From Macrostomum hystrix (Eukaryota > Platyhelminthes > Macrostomidae): a stretch of 64,000 bases of DNA. This document shows, piece by piece, positions 14,801-26,079 of the stretch. The position numbers were made by a program, and so were the translations under genes. The stretch covers positions 1,414,001 to 1,478,000 of the forward strand of contig CATNEN010000001.1 of the NCBI GenBank assembly GCA_950097015.1. The letters are read 5' to 3'. The notes beneath the pieces are model-generated. The model worked only from the letters and a program-made list of their open reading frames with translations, was not told the DNA's origin and made no database searches. Position 1 is the stretch's first letter. Every line of letters starts with the position of its first letter.

Positions 14801-15246
14801 TGCACTTTGTCTCCGGCAGCGAGGCGCTGGTCAAATCGGCCATGGAGCTGGCCGCCCCAGACGAGGCTCGGGTATTGAAAATTGTTCAACGCATGCGCAT
14901 GGAAGCTGCCCAGTTGGAAGGTGTCGAGCGCAAGATGGCTGACGAATCAGAATTCTGCATGCTGCTAGCTGTCGCCTGCGGCATCAACGCGCAAGATTAT
15001 CGGCGCCAGACTCACAGCCTGCGCGAGGCCTTCATCAAATACCTGCAAGAGAAGCAGGCCGCCGGCATCGTGAACGTTAACTATCCGGATTGTCAGGACC
15101 AGCCGGCCTATGTTGTGCACATCTTTCCGCCCGGGCCATTCGCCACAGCCAAGCTGAAGTTCTACGCAGCCGATCTCTATTCGAATTTGTTTCCTCAGCC
15201 GAATGCCGAAACTCCGCACCTGTTGGTTGTTGTCACCACTGTTTGA
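2894..15246 (+). CDS. spen: Spen/SHARP-family transcriptional co-regulator (RRM + SPOC), 5' incomplete
   Basis: Spen proteins are nuclear RNA-binding scaffolds that recruit co-repressors through a C-terminal SPOC domain. Exons read: 2894-2936, 3016-3146, 3254-3702, 5218-5705, 5825-6052, 6142-7308, 7803-15246; phases agree throughout, giving 3,316 visible residues. RRM1 lies at about residues 47-127 (starts RTLKVCNLP), RRM2 at 180-265 (RTLFVGNLDP) and RRM3 at 279-350 (CLWLGNLSEK). The middle is low complexity: polyQ, polyA, polyS, polyP, a His-rich run and acidic patches, with 2,480 residues in one exon. The SPOC domain occupies roughly 3146-3316, starting LLRRYPVRWQG and ending LLVVVTTV at the stop, as is usual for the family. 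Vertebrate SPEN has four RRMs; the three here match its RRM2-4, so the first RRM is lost or upstream. The first exon seen begins with two bases of a codon, so the true start lies in or beyond 1-2893. The 43-bp exon is the least certain. Confidence 0.9.
3766..4440. repeat. 21-bp tandem array in Spen intron
   Basis: About 27 copies of a 21-bp unit with core CACCTGTTCTTATCTAATAT, degenerating after 4345. Variants differ at the ATATCC/CTCTAC/CACTTC triplets. It lies about 60 bp after the 5' splice site at 3703, inside the intron that splits RRM2. Every unit carries TTATCT, the reverse complement of the GATA-factor site AGATAA. Confidence 0.95.
4441..5217 (+). other. Remainder of Spen RRM2 intron
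   Basis: AT-rich unique intron sequence ending at the acceptor TTGCCAG before the exon at 5218. I see no gene or repeat in it. Confidence 0.6.
7309..7802 (+). other. Spen intron before the giant last exon
   Basis: The donor is GTAAGT at 7309 and the acceptor TTTGCACAG ends at 7802. The open frame of the last exon continues upstream into this intron (from 7687), but the phase of the preceding exon fits only splicing to 7803. Nothing else is seen in it. Confidence 0.7.
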
Positions 15247-18159
15247 TCGTCACCCCGTGTGTGTAGAGAGTCACATTCTGATTCCATTCTGTTTCCCTGC
15301 CGCTGCTGCTTGTTCCTTTTGTTTGTCTGTTTGGTTCAAATCGCGTCAATAGAAAAAGTCTCAATTTATCATCTAAATTAAATTGGCAAATTTTAAACGG
15401 AACGTCTGTTTGTTATAAATTACAATCCTTGAAATCGATATATTTGGCGCGAATTTGAAATCGTTTACAAACAAAATTTTGCTTAAATTCTTAAAATTCT
15501 TCAAATCTTAACCTGGGGTTGCTGTGTTGTCATTTTTTACCAGTTTATTTTAATTTCAATGTGTCGCCGATTGTATTTTTTTAACAAGCAAATTAAACTG
15601 TTGCATCGTCATCCAACCCTTTGAATTTTTTGCTTTTTCTGCGTTTGTCAATTTTATCATCCTAGCCCATGTAGTAACTGAGTAGTCCGCTTGTAAATAA
15701 TGGGAATAATAATAATTGTTTTGTGTGGGGATAATTTTTGCTTCTTTGCTGAAATGAAAATTCATAACTGAGCGGCAGCCATTAGCTTGTGTTACTGTGT
15801 CATTTTCTTCTTCCTAATAACTTTAGTAGTATATATCAGTAATAGTAATGGTATAAATAATGATTATTTTTAATAATTCAGATGTTGCCGCCCGTTGTTA
15901 TCTCTGTCTATCTTTGCGTCGCGTCTTGCATAACAGCCCTGCACTAGCACACACTCACACACATGCACGGGCACATGTTTGCTTGTTTGTTTGTTTATCT
16001 ATATTGTCTTTGTCTTGGCTCTGCTTGTATTCGCTTACATTTTTGAAACAACAGAAATATGCTGTTTTCTTTTTGTTAATCTTTTATTTTTTCGTCAACT
16101 TTTCTTGTCTGCCGCAGTTTTTGTCTGTATAGAATAATAACAAAATGTCATGCCATGTCACTCTTGTACAAAGGCTATAGCTGTTTACTATTATATTATA
16201 AAACCATATTTTACTTGTACTACTATTGTAATTGTTAATTTACTAAATTGCTCTTGTTATTGTTATTAATATTAATTATAAGTACTATTGTTGTTTGTGA
16301 GGCTGGCAGAGAAAATTTTTATTGTAATCCGACAAATAACCAACGTTGTGCGTTTTTTGTATCATTTTTAAAGAAAGTTGAATCAGAAATTGATTGCTGC
16401 TTAATAAAAACAAATAGTTTCATAATTTATCTACTTGAATTGCAACTAGCTGTGACACGGTGGATACAGAAAACAAATTAGTAATCACAGAATTAACCAA
16501 TCTGCTTTTTCTTGTCTAGCTCATTTCATTCATTCGTTTGTTAAACTGTTTGTTTGTTTGTTTGTTCGCTTGCTCGATTGCTTTTTCTGAGAGACAGAGA
16601 GAGAGAGAGAGCGCGAGATGCAAAAAATCTTTACCAGAAGAAAATCTTGTAGCCAAGCAATGTACACTCCTAGTAGACTGCGCTGTGTTGTGTGTGCATC
16701 TGCTTTCAGCCAGGCTTCTAGCTTTTAGTCACGTTTTCTGAAGCCAGTAAAAGCTGAACCGGCCCCCTCTCTCTCTCTTTTCTGCTTTCCTAAGTCTGGC
16801 GTGTTTGTGCGTGCTTATTCTGCTTTTTCTGTACAGTGAGTGTACACTGCGAGGCCTTAGTAAAAGAAGAGACTAAGCTAGAGGGACAGGGGGGTCGATA
16901 GCCTCCTGCTTTCCTGCCTGAATGCAGCAATGCGAAACACTGCTATAGGCCTGACCAACAGACCGAGGCAGTCCTCAGCTTTCTCAGGTCCATTATTTAC
17001 AAACCCTACAAAAAATGATCTATAGCTATAGACCAGCGATGAGCTAATACTTGCTCAATGTACCAACATGTCGCCCAATGTGCCAACATTAAATATTACT
17101 TTAATAGATTTTTTGCCAACCAACCGAAGATAAGAGAAAAGCTTTAGCTCAAACTATAATAGTGAAGGAATCTTTTGAATCATTGAAAAAGCTAATCTAT
17201 GTAAGACTAAAGCGACTTGACCCGGTTTGCTGAACTCAAAAAGCTTTGAGTATAGTGTAGCTTTACGCTTTATTAATGGCAGAATTGCAGCACTGGAGAT
17301 CGCGAAATAGATAGCACATTCCTATTGGCTTTAAAAAGGAGCTGCTATACTGTAAAAAGAAGATACAACTGCCGAATTCTCTCCCTCCATGATCTGCCAT
17401 GCGTGGGGATTAGTGAGAATTGTTCCATGGCAATCTGATTTCCCCTTTTATTTTCCGCACGAACCAAAAAGGAGCTGCTGCAAGGGATATTAATCGTACT
17501 AAGCAGGATTTCTTTGACAGCGGGGCGGGGCTGAGGGTGGAGACACGACGTACATCTATAGGGATCGGACCAAGGAATGGGATTTGGGAATTGGGAATAT
17601 ACAGTCGAGGCGCGAGTGCAGCCGTGGGGAGAAAGAAATTCTGATGTAAAAAAATGCATGGGCCTTAGGGGGGTTGCTGGCGTATAAAGCGTGAATCATT
17701 GCTGCGTCACAAGTTGGAACGATTTTACTATGTAATATTGTCATGCACTGACAACTCTACTGCTGAACTATTATCAGTAGCATAATGAGCACATTGTTGC
17801 ACTTTTCTGGTTCATTTAAATACGAAACTGGGTGCGGCTTAAGGTCAGGTAAATTTGAGCATCATCTATTCAATTGTTGTCGTTTTAGAAAAAACGACAG
17901 AAATTTCTAGAAGAATCTGACCTACACAATGTGACAGAACTGTAATACGTATGCATAGGACTGTACACACAGGGCGTAATAACAATAATAACAATAAGTA
18001 TTAACAATAATACTTATCATTATTATTGTTAACCATTTTTACTATCTTGGATGCTGCACATGTAAATAAAACTTCTCTTGAGTTGTGCATAAAAGCTCAA
18101 AGTGTTCAGAATCATTGGCCCTTGAAGTTTTCAAAGCTTTAATAAAAGATATCTATTAG
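15247..18159. other. Intergenic region and probable Spen 3' UTR
   Basis: AT-rich sequence after the Spen stop. An AATAAA occurs at about 16403, but several weaker AT-rich strings make the polyadenylation site uncertain. A short (GA)n run lies near 16593-16615. CTATAG palindromes recur near 17020. No open frame here has a recognisable domain. Confidence 0.4.
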
Positions 18160-19446
18160 ATATGGATTTGAATCTGTTAGATATTGAATAGTGTCTGTTA
18201 GATATGAAATAGTGTCTGTTAGATATGGAATAGCATCTGTTAGATATGGAATAGCATCTGTTAGATATGGAATAGCATCTGTTAGATATGGAATAGTGTC
18301 TGTTAGATATGGAATAGTGTCTGTTAGATATGGAATAGTGTCTGTTAGATATGGAATAGTGTCTGTTAGATATGGAATAGTGTATGTTAGATATGGAATA
18401 GCATCTGTTAGATATGGAATATCATCTGTTAGATATGGAATATCATCTGTTAGATATGGAATATCATCTGTTAGATATGGATTTGAATCTGTTAGATATG
18501 GAATAGTGTCTGTTAGATATGGAATAGCATCTGTTAGATATGGAATAGTGTCTGTTAGATATGGAATAGTGTCTGTTAGATATGGAATAGTGTCTGTTAG
18601 ATATGGAATATCATCTGTTAGATATGGAATAGTGTCTCTTAGATATGGAATAGCATCTGTTAGATGTGGAATAGCATCTGTTAGATATGGAATAGTGTCT
18701 GTTAGATATGGAATAGCATCTGTTAGATATGGAATAGTGTCTGTTAGATATGGAATAGTGTCTGTTAGATATGGAATAGTGTCTGTTAGATATGGAATAG
18801 TGTCTGTTAGATATGGAATAGTGTCTGTTAGATATGGAATAGTGTCTGTTAGATATGGAATATCATCTGTTAGATATGGAATAGTGTCTGTTAGATATGG
18901 AATAGTGTCTGTTAGATATGGAATAGCATCTGTTAGATGTGGAATAGCATCTGTTAGATATGGAATATCATCTGTTAGATATGGAATAGCATCTGTTAGA
19001 TATGGAATAGTGTCTGTTAGATATGGAATAGTGTCTGTTAGATATGGAATAGTGTCTGTTAGATATGGAATAGCATCTGTTAGATATGGAATATCATCTG
19101 TTAGATATGGAATAGCATCTGTTAGATATGGAATAGTGTCTGTTAGATATGGAATAGCATCTATTAGATATGGAATAGCATCTGTTAGATATGGAATAGC
19201 ATCTGTTAGATATGGAATAGTGTCTGTTAGATATGGAATAGTGTCTGTTAGATATGGAATAGCATCTGTTAGATATGGAATAGTGTCTGTTAGATAAGGA
19301 ATAGTGTCTGTTAGATATGGAATAGTGTCTGTTAGATATGGAATAGTGTCTGTTAGATAAGGAATAGTGTCTGTTAGATATGGAATAGTGTCTGTTAGAT
19401 ATGGAATAGTGTCTGTTAGATATGGAATAGCATCTGTTAGATACAA
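18160..19446. repeat. 21-bp tandem array (TTAGATATGGAATAG unit)
   Basis: About 61 copies of a 21-bp unit, core TGTTAGATATGGAATAGTGT, with GTGTC, GCATC and ATCATC variants in an irregular order. Because 21 is divisible by three, it is open on both strands for over 1 kb and gives seven-residue peptide repeats. The regular codon-independent variation argues for a satellite rather than a protein. It sits between the Spen gene and the gene at 21.2 kb. Confidence 0.96.
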
Positions 19447-20059
19447 TTCATCTGATAGATGTGAAGTTCGAGTGTATTACGAGTAGTTTTACACCTGTTA
19501 AACTAGATACAAGCCAGTTTATTTATTATTAGTTCACCACTACAGAAACTATAGTTATAAATTCGTCACTGTCACACATCTCTCTGTTGCTTAGGGTCAG
19601 AATTTAGCCTATAAGCAATATAGGCTCATTGCATTGCATACAATTTCTCAAAGTCTCAAACGCCATGTTTACTCAATTTGAGGTATCGGGACGCACAATG
19701 GGTGGCTATGAAAGCTGGACTTGGTTTATTGGCTGGGGCACTGCATGGCGCCGTATCTACACAGATTGAGCGCTAGCAATTGTCTGTCTAGTTTTAAGCA
19801 TCTATTTTAATTCTGTTTTACGATGGCCTTAGAGACAACAACACTTGGATGCAACCCCAGGTAGCAGGCAAAGTGGAACGAGGCGTTGTTCGAGTATTTA
19901 ATATTAAGCAAGAAACACAAAAGCTTCAGTGTAAGCCTCAGTCACAAGAGAATCTTGTGTCAGCCTGCTTAACCACCTGATTAGACTGCAACAATTACAG
20001 CCTGCGTTGTTGGGGTGAGTCAGATTCTTGTTTTTGAATTTTCGCTTCGATTCAAAATA
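19447..20059. other. Unique spacer between two arrays
   Basis: It contains a 34-codon open frame at 19665-19769 (+) with seven tryptophans, starting MFTQFEVSGRT and ending AWRRIYTD. I do not recognise it and cannot show that it is a gene. Otherwise nothing is seen. Confidence 0.25.
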
Positions 20060-21186
20060 CTCTGTCCCTCCCTCTGTCACTCTGTCACTCTGTCCCTCCC
20101 TCTGTCACTCTGTCACTGTCACTCTGTCACTCTGTCACTCCCTCTGTCACTCTGTCACTCTGTCCCTCCCTCTGTCACTGTCACTCTGTCACTCCCTCTG
20201 TCACTCTGTCACTCCCTCTGTCACTCTGTCACTCTGTCACTCTGTCAATCTGTCACTCTGTCACTCTGTTACTCTGTCACTCTGTCACTCCCTCTGTCAT
20301 TCTGTCACTCTGTCCCTCCCTCTGTCACTCCCACTGTCACTCTATCCCTCCCTCTGCCACTCTGTCACTCTGTCACTCTGTCACTCTGTCCCTCCCTCTG
20401 TCACTCTGTCACTCTGTCCCTCCCTCTGTCACCCTGCCACTCTGTCCCTCACTCTGTCACTCTGTTACTCTGTCACTCTGTTACTCTTTCACTCTGGTAC
20501 TCTGTCCCTCACTCTGTCACTCTGGTACTCTGTCCCTCACTCTGTCACTCTGTCCCTCACTCTGTCACTCTGGTACTCTGTCCCTCACTCTGTCACTCTG
20601 TCCCTCACTCTGTCACTCTGGTACTCTGTCCCTCACTCTGTCACTCTGTCCCTCCCTCTATCACTCTGTTACTCTGTCACTCTGTTACTCTTTCACTCTG
20701 TTACTCTGTCACTCTGTTACTCTGTCACACTGTTACTCTGTTACTCTGTCACTTTGTCCCTCCCTCTGTCACTCTGTCACTCTGTCCCTCCCTCTGTCAC
20801 TCTGTCACTCTGTACCTCACTCTGTCACTCTGTACCTCACTCTGTCACTCCCTCTGTCACTCTGTCACTCTGTCACTCCCTCTGTCACTCTTTCACTCTG
20901 TCACTCTGTCACTCTGTCACTCTGTCACTCTTTTACTCTGTCACTCTGTTACTCTGTCACTCTGTCACTCTGTCACTCTGTCACTCTGTCACTCTGTCAC
21001 TCTGTCACTCTGTCACTCTGTCACTCTGTTACTCTGTCACTCTGTTACTCTGCCACTCTGTTACTCTGTCACTCTGTCACTCTGTCACTCTGTCACTCTG
21101 TCACTCTGTTACTCTGTCACTCTGTTACTCTGCCACTCTGTTACTCTGTCACTCTGTCACTCTGTCACTCTGTCACTCTGTCACTC
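20060..21186. repeat. 8-bp tandem array (TCTGTCAC)
   Basis: About 1.1 kb of TCTGTCAC units mixed with TCTGTTAC, TCTGTCCC and CCTC variants. It ends about 40 bp before the splice acceptor of the gene at 21229. It is almost entirely open in two forward frames as Leu/Ser/Cys/His-rich peptide, which is a by-product of the repeat. Confidence 0.96.
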
Positions 21187-21228
21187 ACTGCATAGAACTA
21201 GAAATAAATTGCTTTTCTTTTAATTTAG

Positions 21229-21930
21229 CAATACGCCGATCGACACGATCAAATAATGTCGCCAAGGAGGCATCCGACGTTGCCATCGTCAAGGAAGCGT
21301 CGGATAGCGGAGCCAATGGAGACGCCGCAGCCGCCAAGGCAGCCGGTTCAACAAGCTGGCACATTCGAGTCATCGGCAGTGACAGAGATTGAAGAACTGC
21401 TTCCGTTTGACCGATCGACAACCGGATTGACCCGACTAAAATCAGAAAGCAGCAGCAGCAGCAGCAGCAGCGGCGCCAGTAGCAGCCCTGATTTCTCGCT
21501 AAACCAAGAAAACCCATCAGACTTCGGGTTCGATGATGAGCTGGAATTCCTTTTCGAAGGCCTGCCGCCGCTACCGATGCCGCCGCCACCGCCACCGCCG
21601 CCTCGTCAGCGAACTCGCAGTGCTGAACCTGCGCCAGCCATTCTGGACTGTCTCGCCATCGAAGATTCCATCGATAAACTAGTTCGTGGACAGCAGCAGC
21701 AGCAGAAACGGCAGCGCATGATGTCCGAGTATCAGCCGCCAGCAGCTGCTCTGTCATCAACTGCCGCTGCTCAAGCCATGCTCTGCAATGTCAACGGCCT
21801 GCTGGCCTCGGCGAGAAGGCTCAACTCGGAGACTAGCCTGCTGAAGCTGCAGGCTGCCCGGCTAGTTGACGATGTCATGTCATCGAAGCGACGTCGGCTG
21901 CAGGCGGATGAGAAGCCGAATAGTGTCTGA
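21229..21930 (+). CDS. Unrecognised small nuclear-like protein, terminal exon
   Basis: The exon follows a good acceptor (CTTTTAATTTAG) at 21228. The first ATG is at 21256 and gives 224 aa. The frame is also open back to the acceptor, so an upstream exon could add residues. The protein starts MSPRRHPTLPSSRKRR (basic, nuclear-localisation-like). It has a Ser run at about 66-78, an acidic-hydrophobic patch DDELEFLFEGLPPLP near 94-108, a polyproline run, a short polyQ and a C-terminal helix with LLKLQAARLVDDV followed by SKRRR. This layout resembles a transcription cofactor with an activation patch, but no family is recognised and that role is inference. AATAAA lies 16 bp after the stop, supporting a real 3' end. 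Confidence 0.65.
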   Translation, partial: QYADRHDQIMSPRRHPTLPSSRKRRIAEPMETPQPPRQPVQQAGTFESSAVTEIEELLPFDRSTTGLTRLKSESSSSSSSSGASSSPDFSLNQENPSDFGFDDELEFLFEGLPPLPMPPPPPPPPRQRTRSAEPAPAILDCLAIEDSIDKLVRGQQQQQKRQRMMSEYQPPAAALSSTAAAQAMLCNVNGLLASARRLNSETSLLKLQAARLVDDVMSSKRRRLQADEKPNSV

Positions 21931-21945
21931 ATAATTAACAGTTTT

Positions 21946-21951
21946 AATAAA
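21946..21951 (+). terminator. Polyadenylation signal AATAAA
   Basis: A canonical hexamer 16 bases after the stop codon at 21930. It is the only strong one in the next 300 bp. Confidence 0.5.
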
Positions 21952-23118
21952 TTTTTATATCAGATTTTCTTATTTACCAAACACTTTAAATACTAAGCAC
22001 GTTGTTGCACTGTACAAAAACATTTTTCAGTTCCATCTTCTTTACACTTTTCTCAAAGTTAAATCTAGATGAATTAAGGCTGCCTATGAATTTAATTTGA
22101 GGTGAGACAATTTGTATTCACGCCAAGTGTTTCTAACTGTTATTCATACCGGAGTTTTGGAGTTTCTATATAGCTCGTATCAGACTCTCGTATGACCATA
22201 GCGATACCGATTAAATGTAATTAATTATATTCGCATTTGATAAAAAACGTCAAAACAGCGCGCACTTCTTTTCTGAAGGACGCCTATAAAAATGCAGTAT
22301 TTTATATACTATATACTATTTTACTTGTCATTATTTATTATGTCCTAGAGGATCATGTACTCGTTTACAATATGACGCTAATTGTTAATTCTACAAGTAA
22401 AATGTATATGACAATTCGCATGTGAAGGCAGCTCCTTCAAAAGTGTAACACTTGCATATGCCAGGCCTCACAAGAGTATACAACAATGTTATATTACAAT
22501 ATACAAATGCAAAATACCTTCAATAACGTTATAACTATTAAACGTTAAAACTATTAATACATTTCAGCGCTATTCTTCAGTTTATCTACGAGTTTATTAG
22601 GGGCCAGGGTTCAGTTCGCTTGCTTGTGCATTGAGCTCGATCATTTAATCATTTACATGCACTAATTAAAATGATCATTTACACAAGGCATGATAACTAA
22701 GAAACTATCGTATCGTTCAAATGCATACCAAGGACCACTAGACTTCTTCATTAGTGGTCATTGATAGCATTACATCTTTGATACATTTAGACATATTACA
22801 TCCATACATATACAGGCAAAACATAATGAATTATTGAATTATCTAATTTACGACAAGGCTAACTTTATACTTGCAAGTTAAAAGGCACTTGACGTAAAAT
22901 TATGTCAAAAAACTGTAAGTTTTTTGTCTAACTGTTTCGCAAGTCTTACTTCGTAAGTAGAGTTTGTTTTAATTCGATACGCTTTATTGTATTGCGAAAA
23001 TTCAGTTTTGTAGTCGGTTCTTATTTTATTTATCTCGACATGACTTATTCGTGACTGGCTTTTCTTTATACTATTATTATTATTTTTAGCTGTATCATCA
23101 ACATCCATATTGTTTAAA
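21952..23118. other. AT-rich intergenic spacer
   Basis: No supported gene. A 62-codon open frame at 22237 is AT-biased and has no recognisable feature. It contains the promoter side of the 5-alpha-reductase gene. Confidence 0.4.
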
Positions 23119-25368
23119 ATGATTCACAGTGACTTATTGTTTTATTTATCAGCGGCCATGATTGTATCTGGAATTGCCGCCTTCTTCGTATTGCTCTTTG
23201 TTCCTTCACCATATGGCCGCAATGCGAGCTCTGCTTTTGGCCCACCTGTGCCAGCAAAAATTGCTTGGCTTATTCAAGAAATTCCAGCGTTTTTAATCCC
23301 AGTTTACAATCTAGCTCGTCTCATACTTAGTGATGGAAAAGATTCGGCTCGATTTACCACTTCTGTCCTATTGCTTTCCCCTCTGATAATTCACTACTTC
23401 CAAAGGTATGCCAGTGTTTAAAAATTTAACTTAAAATAATAATTACAAAAGATAAAAAGTGGGACTCTTAAGTGACATAGGTATTCTTTAGTTTCAATTT
23501 TTGTTTGCAGAATAAAAAAATCTGGAATCAGGGAGATAATAGCTAATGAGTTTAATTGTTGAGCTAACTTAAAACTTCATAATTCATTTTTTCCTCATAT
23601 CCATTCACAGGTCTCTGGTATACCCATTTTTAATCAGAGGCGGAAAGCCAATGCCCGCTGTACCATTTCTAATGGCTCTTCTATTTTGCATCTACAATGG
23701 CTATTTACAATCATCCTATATTATTAACTATGGCCAACTCAAGTGGGATTGGATTTGTAAGTAAATAAAAAAATCATTTTGAACTTTAGATATTTTGTTA
23801 TAAGAATCATATATTTAAAATGAATTGTTACAATTAATTTTTTAATATATATCTTAACCACCCCAATTTTATAATTAAAAATGCAGCACTGGTTGGCTAT
23901 GCACTGTTTGGTGCTGGCATGGCAGCAAATATTCATTCTGATCAGATTCTGCGCTCCCTTCGAAAACCAGGCGAGACTGGCTACAAAATCCCCCATGGTG
24001 AGTTTCATCATATTTTATATTAAAAATATGTTTTATAACTACTTATAAAACTTCATATTGATATAAACATTATCTACATAACTATATGATATAAATGTTT
24101 TAAATATCTAACCATCTTAATATTTGTAACCATTGCCCCAGGTGGATTGTTTAACCTGGTGTCTGGAGCAAATTTCTTTGCCGAAATTGTCGAATGGTGC
24201 GGCTTTGCCCTGCTTAATAGGAGCCTGCCTTCTCTGGCTTTTGCCATCTTCACCGCTGCCAACACTGCGCCAAGGGCCTGGCACCACCACCTGTGAGTTG
24301 CCTGTATGTTTCTGTCTGTCTGCCTTCCTGTCTGCCTGTCTGTCCTGTGTGTCTGCCTGTCTGTCCTGTGTGTCTGCCTGTCTGTCCTGTGTGTCTGCCT
24401 GTCTGTCCTGTGTGTCTGCCTGTCTGTCCTGTGTGTCTGTCTGTCTGTCTGTCTGCCTGTCTGTCCTGTGTGTCTGCCTGTCTGTCCTGTGTGCCTGCCT
24501 GTCTTTATGTCTGCCTGTGTGTCTGCCTGTCTGTCTGTCTGCCTGTCTGTCCTGTGTGTCTGCCTGTCTGTCCTGTGTGTCTGCCTGTCTGTCCTGTGTG
24601 TCTGCCTGTCTGTCCTGTGTGTCTGCCTGTCTGTCCTGTGTGTCTGCCTGTCTGTCTGTCTGCCTGTCTGTCCTGTGTGTCTGCCTGTCTGTCCTGTGTG
24701 TCTGCCTGTCTGTCTGTCTGCCTGTCTGTCCTGTGTGTCTGCCTGTCTGTCTGTCTGCCTGTCTGTCCTGTGTGTCTGCCTGTCTGTCTGTCTGTCTGCC
24801 TGTCTGTCCTGTGTGTCTGCCTGTCTGTCCTGTGTGTCTGCCTGTCTGTCCTGTGTGTCTGCCTGTCTGTCCTGTGTGTCTGCCTGTCTGTCCTGTCTGC
24901 CTGTCTGTCCTGTCTGCCTGCCTGCCTGCCTGTCTGTCTGCCTGTCTGTCTACCTGCCTGCCTGTCTGTCTGCCTGCCTTCCTGTCTGTCTGTCTGTCTG
25001 CCTGTCTGTCTTTATGTCTGCCTGTGTGTCTGTCTGCCTGTCTGTCCTGTGTGTCTGCCTGTCTGTCCTGTGTGTCTGCCTGTCTGTCCTGTGTGTCTGC
25101 CTGTCTGTCCTATGTGTCTGCCTGTCTGTCCTGTCTGCCTGCCTGCCCGTCTGTCTGCCTGCCTGTCTGTCTACCTGCCTGCCCGTCTGTCTGCCTGCCT
25201 GTCTGTCTACCTGCCTGCCTGTCTGTCTGCCTGCCTTCCTGTCTGGCTGGCTGTCCGCCTGCCTGTCTGTATTTTCATCACCGCCTCCTAAATTTCAGGT
25301 GGTATCTGAAGAAGTTCGGCAACAAATATCCCAAAAGTCGTCGCGCTATAATTCCTTACTTAATCTGA
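23119..25368 (+). CDS. SRD5A1: Steroid 5-alpha-reductase (SRD5A1-like)
   Basis: This is an integral ER-membrane enzyme that reduces the delta-4 double bond of 3-oxo steroids with NADPH. Exons: 23119-23405, 23611-23756, 23887-23997, 24142-24292, 25299-25368, making 254 aa; human SRD5A1 is of nearly the same length. The N-terminus has a membrane segment ([20 protein letters not shown]) followed by PSPYGR and the [11 protein letters not shown] stretch typical of the family. Then come [48 protein letters not shown] and EWCGFAL, the conserved C-terminal signature. The protein ends in the usual [19 protein letters not shown] tail. I chose the ATG at 23119 because it fits the family start. The fourth intron (24293-25298) is almost wholly a minisatellite. 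Upstream and downstream flanks look intergenic. Could equally be called SRD5A1/SRD5A2; the polyprenol-reductase branch (SRD5A3) fits less well. Confidence 0.93.
24300..25270. repeat. CTGCCTGTCTGT minisatellite filling SRD5A intron 4
   Basis: A 21-bp higher unit (core CTGCCTGTCTGTCCTGTGTG) alternates with shorter CTGT and CTGC tetramers. It begins about seven bases after the donor at 24293 and ends about 28 bases before the acceptor, so the repeat is nearly the whole intron. It has no stop codon in any forward frame, which produces spurious Cys/Leu/Pro/Val ORFs. Confidence 0.96.
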
Positions 25369-26079
25369 GATTATCGTCCTTTAGCGTGAATTCGCGTCCC
25401 TCTATGCCAAACACTGACAGTTACTGGTTGTTAGCCTTCCTTTGATTATTGAGTATTTCAATTAGCCATATAAAATTTGCTTGGATTTGCAGGTTTTTAA
25501 TTTCATTATTTTTAAGTCAATAAAAATCTCACATTTTTTCGTAGCCTTGTTAAAATGTTCAGAAAACGTTTTTACGTTAAAAAATACAAGCAAAGTTATC
25601 AACCTTCTTTCTATTTATTGGTGCAATAATAATTGGTCTGCGATTTATAATTTAACAGACAGATAATGTCCTGGACTTTATTGAATTCAATATATTTTCT
25701 AGTTCTAAATAGGTTCACAACACGACAAAGAAATAAAATACTGACTATAATCTATTTATACGACTTATATTTCAACACAACTTCGCTGATGAGAATTAAA
25801 AGATCTATCGAGTAAATTTTAACAAAAAAGCTCTACAATCTACTTAAAAAGCTACAGCAAGTAGTATAACCGTGGCAAAATACAAATATAAACATGAATT
25901 GTTTTATCAAGTGCGTTTATAGGTGAAGTTAACTAAATACCATTAGTGAGATAATAAGGTAAATAATATAATACTGCTCTTTTAACTAAAATTATGCGAT
26001 TATACAGGAGAAAAATAAATATAATAGCCTTAAAAAAGTTGATAAAAGGTTCTTTTATCCTTCCGGTCTGTTCTAAAAA
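25369..26079. other. Spacer after SRD5A, with likely poly(A) signal
   Basis: AT-rich, with no gene seen. AATAAA at 25519-25524, 151 bases after the SRD5A stop, is a plausible polyadenylation signal. The strand of the next gene is opposite, so this and the next array form the shared 3' side of two convergent genes. Confidence 0.45.

Noticed and set aside
6156-14942. Many ORFs antisense or out of frame inside the Spen exons
   Set aside because: Shadows of triplet-rich coding sequence (CAG, GCC, TCC runs); the plus-strand Spen frame explains the region.
18139-19446. Long ORFs on both strands (435 and 368 codons) with seven-residue repeats
   Set aside because: They follow entirely from a 21-bp unit with no stop in those frames; both strands are equally open, and variants are not codon-like.
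22237-22425. 62-codon hydrophobic ORF
   Set aside because: AT-rich chance frame with no splice or poly(A) context and no family resemblance.
24133-25445. Cys/Leu/Val-rich ORFs in three frames
   Set aside because: They are intron 4 minisatellite of SRD5A; only the short ends are exons, and they are in different frames from the ORFs.
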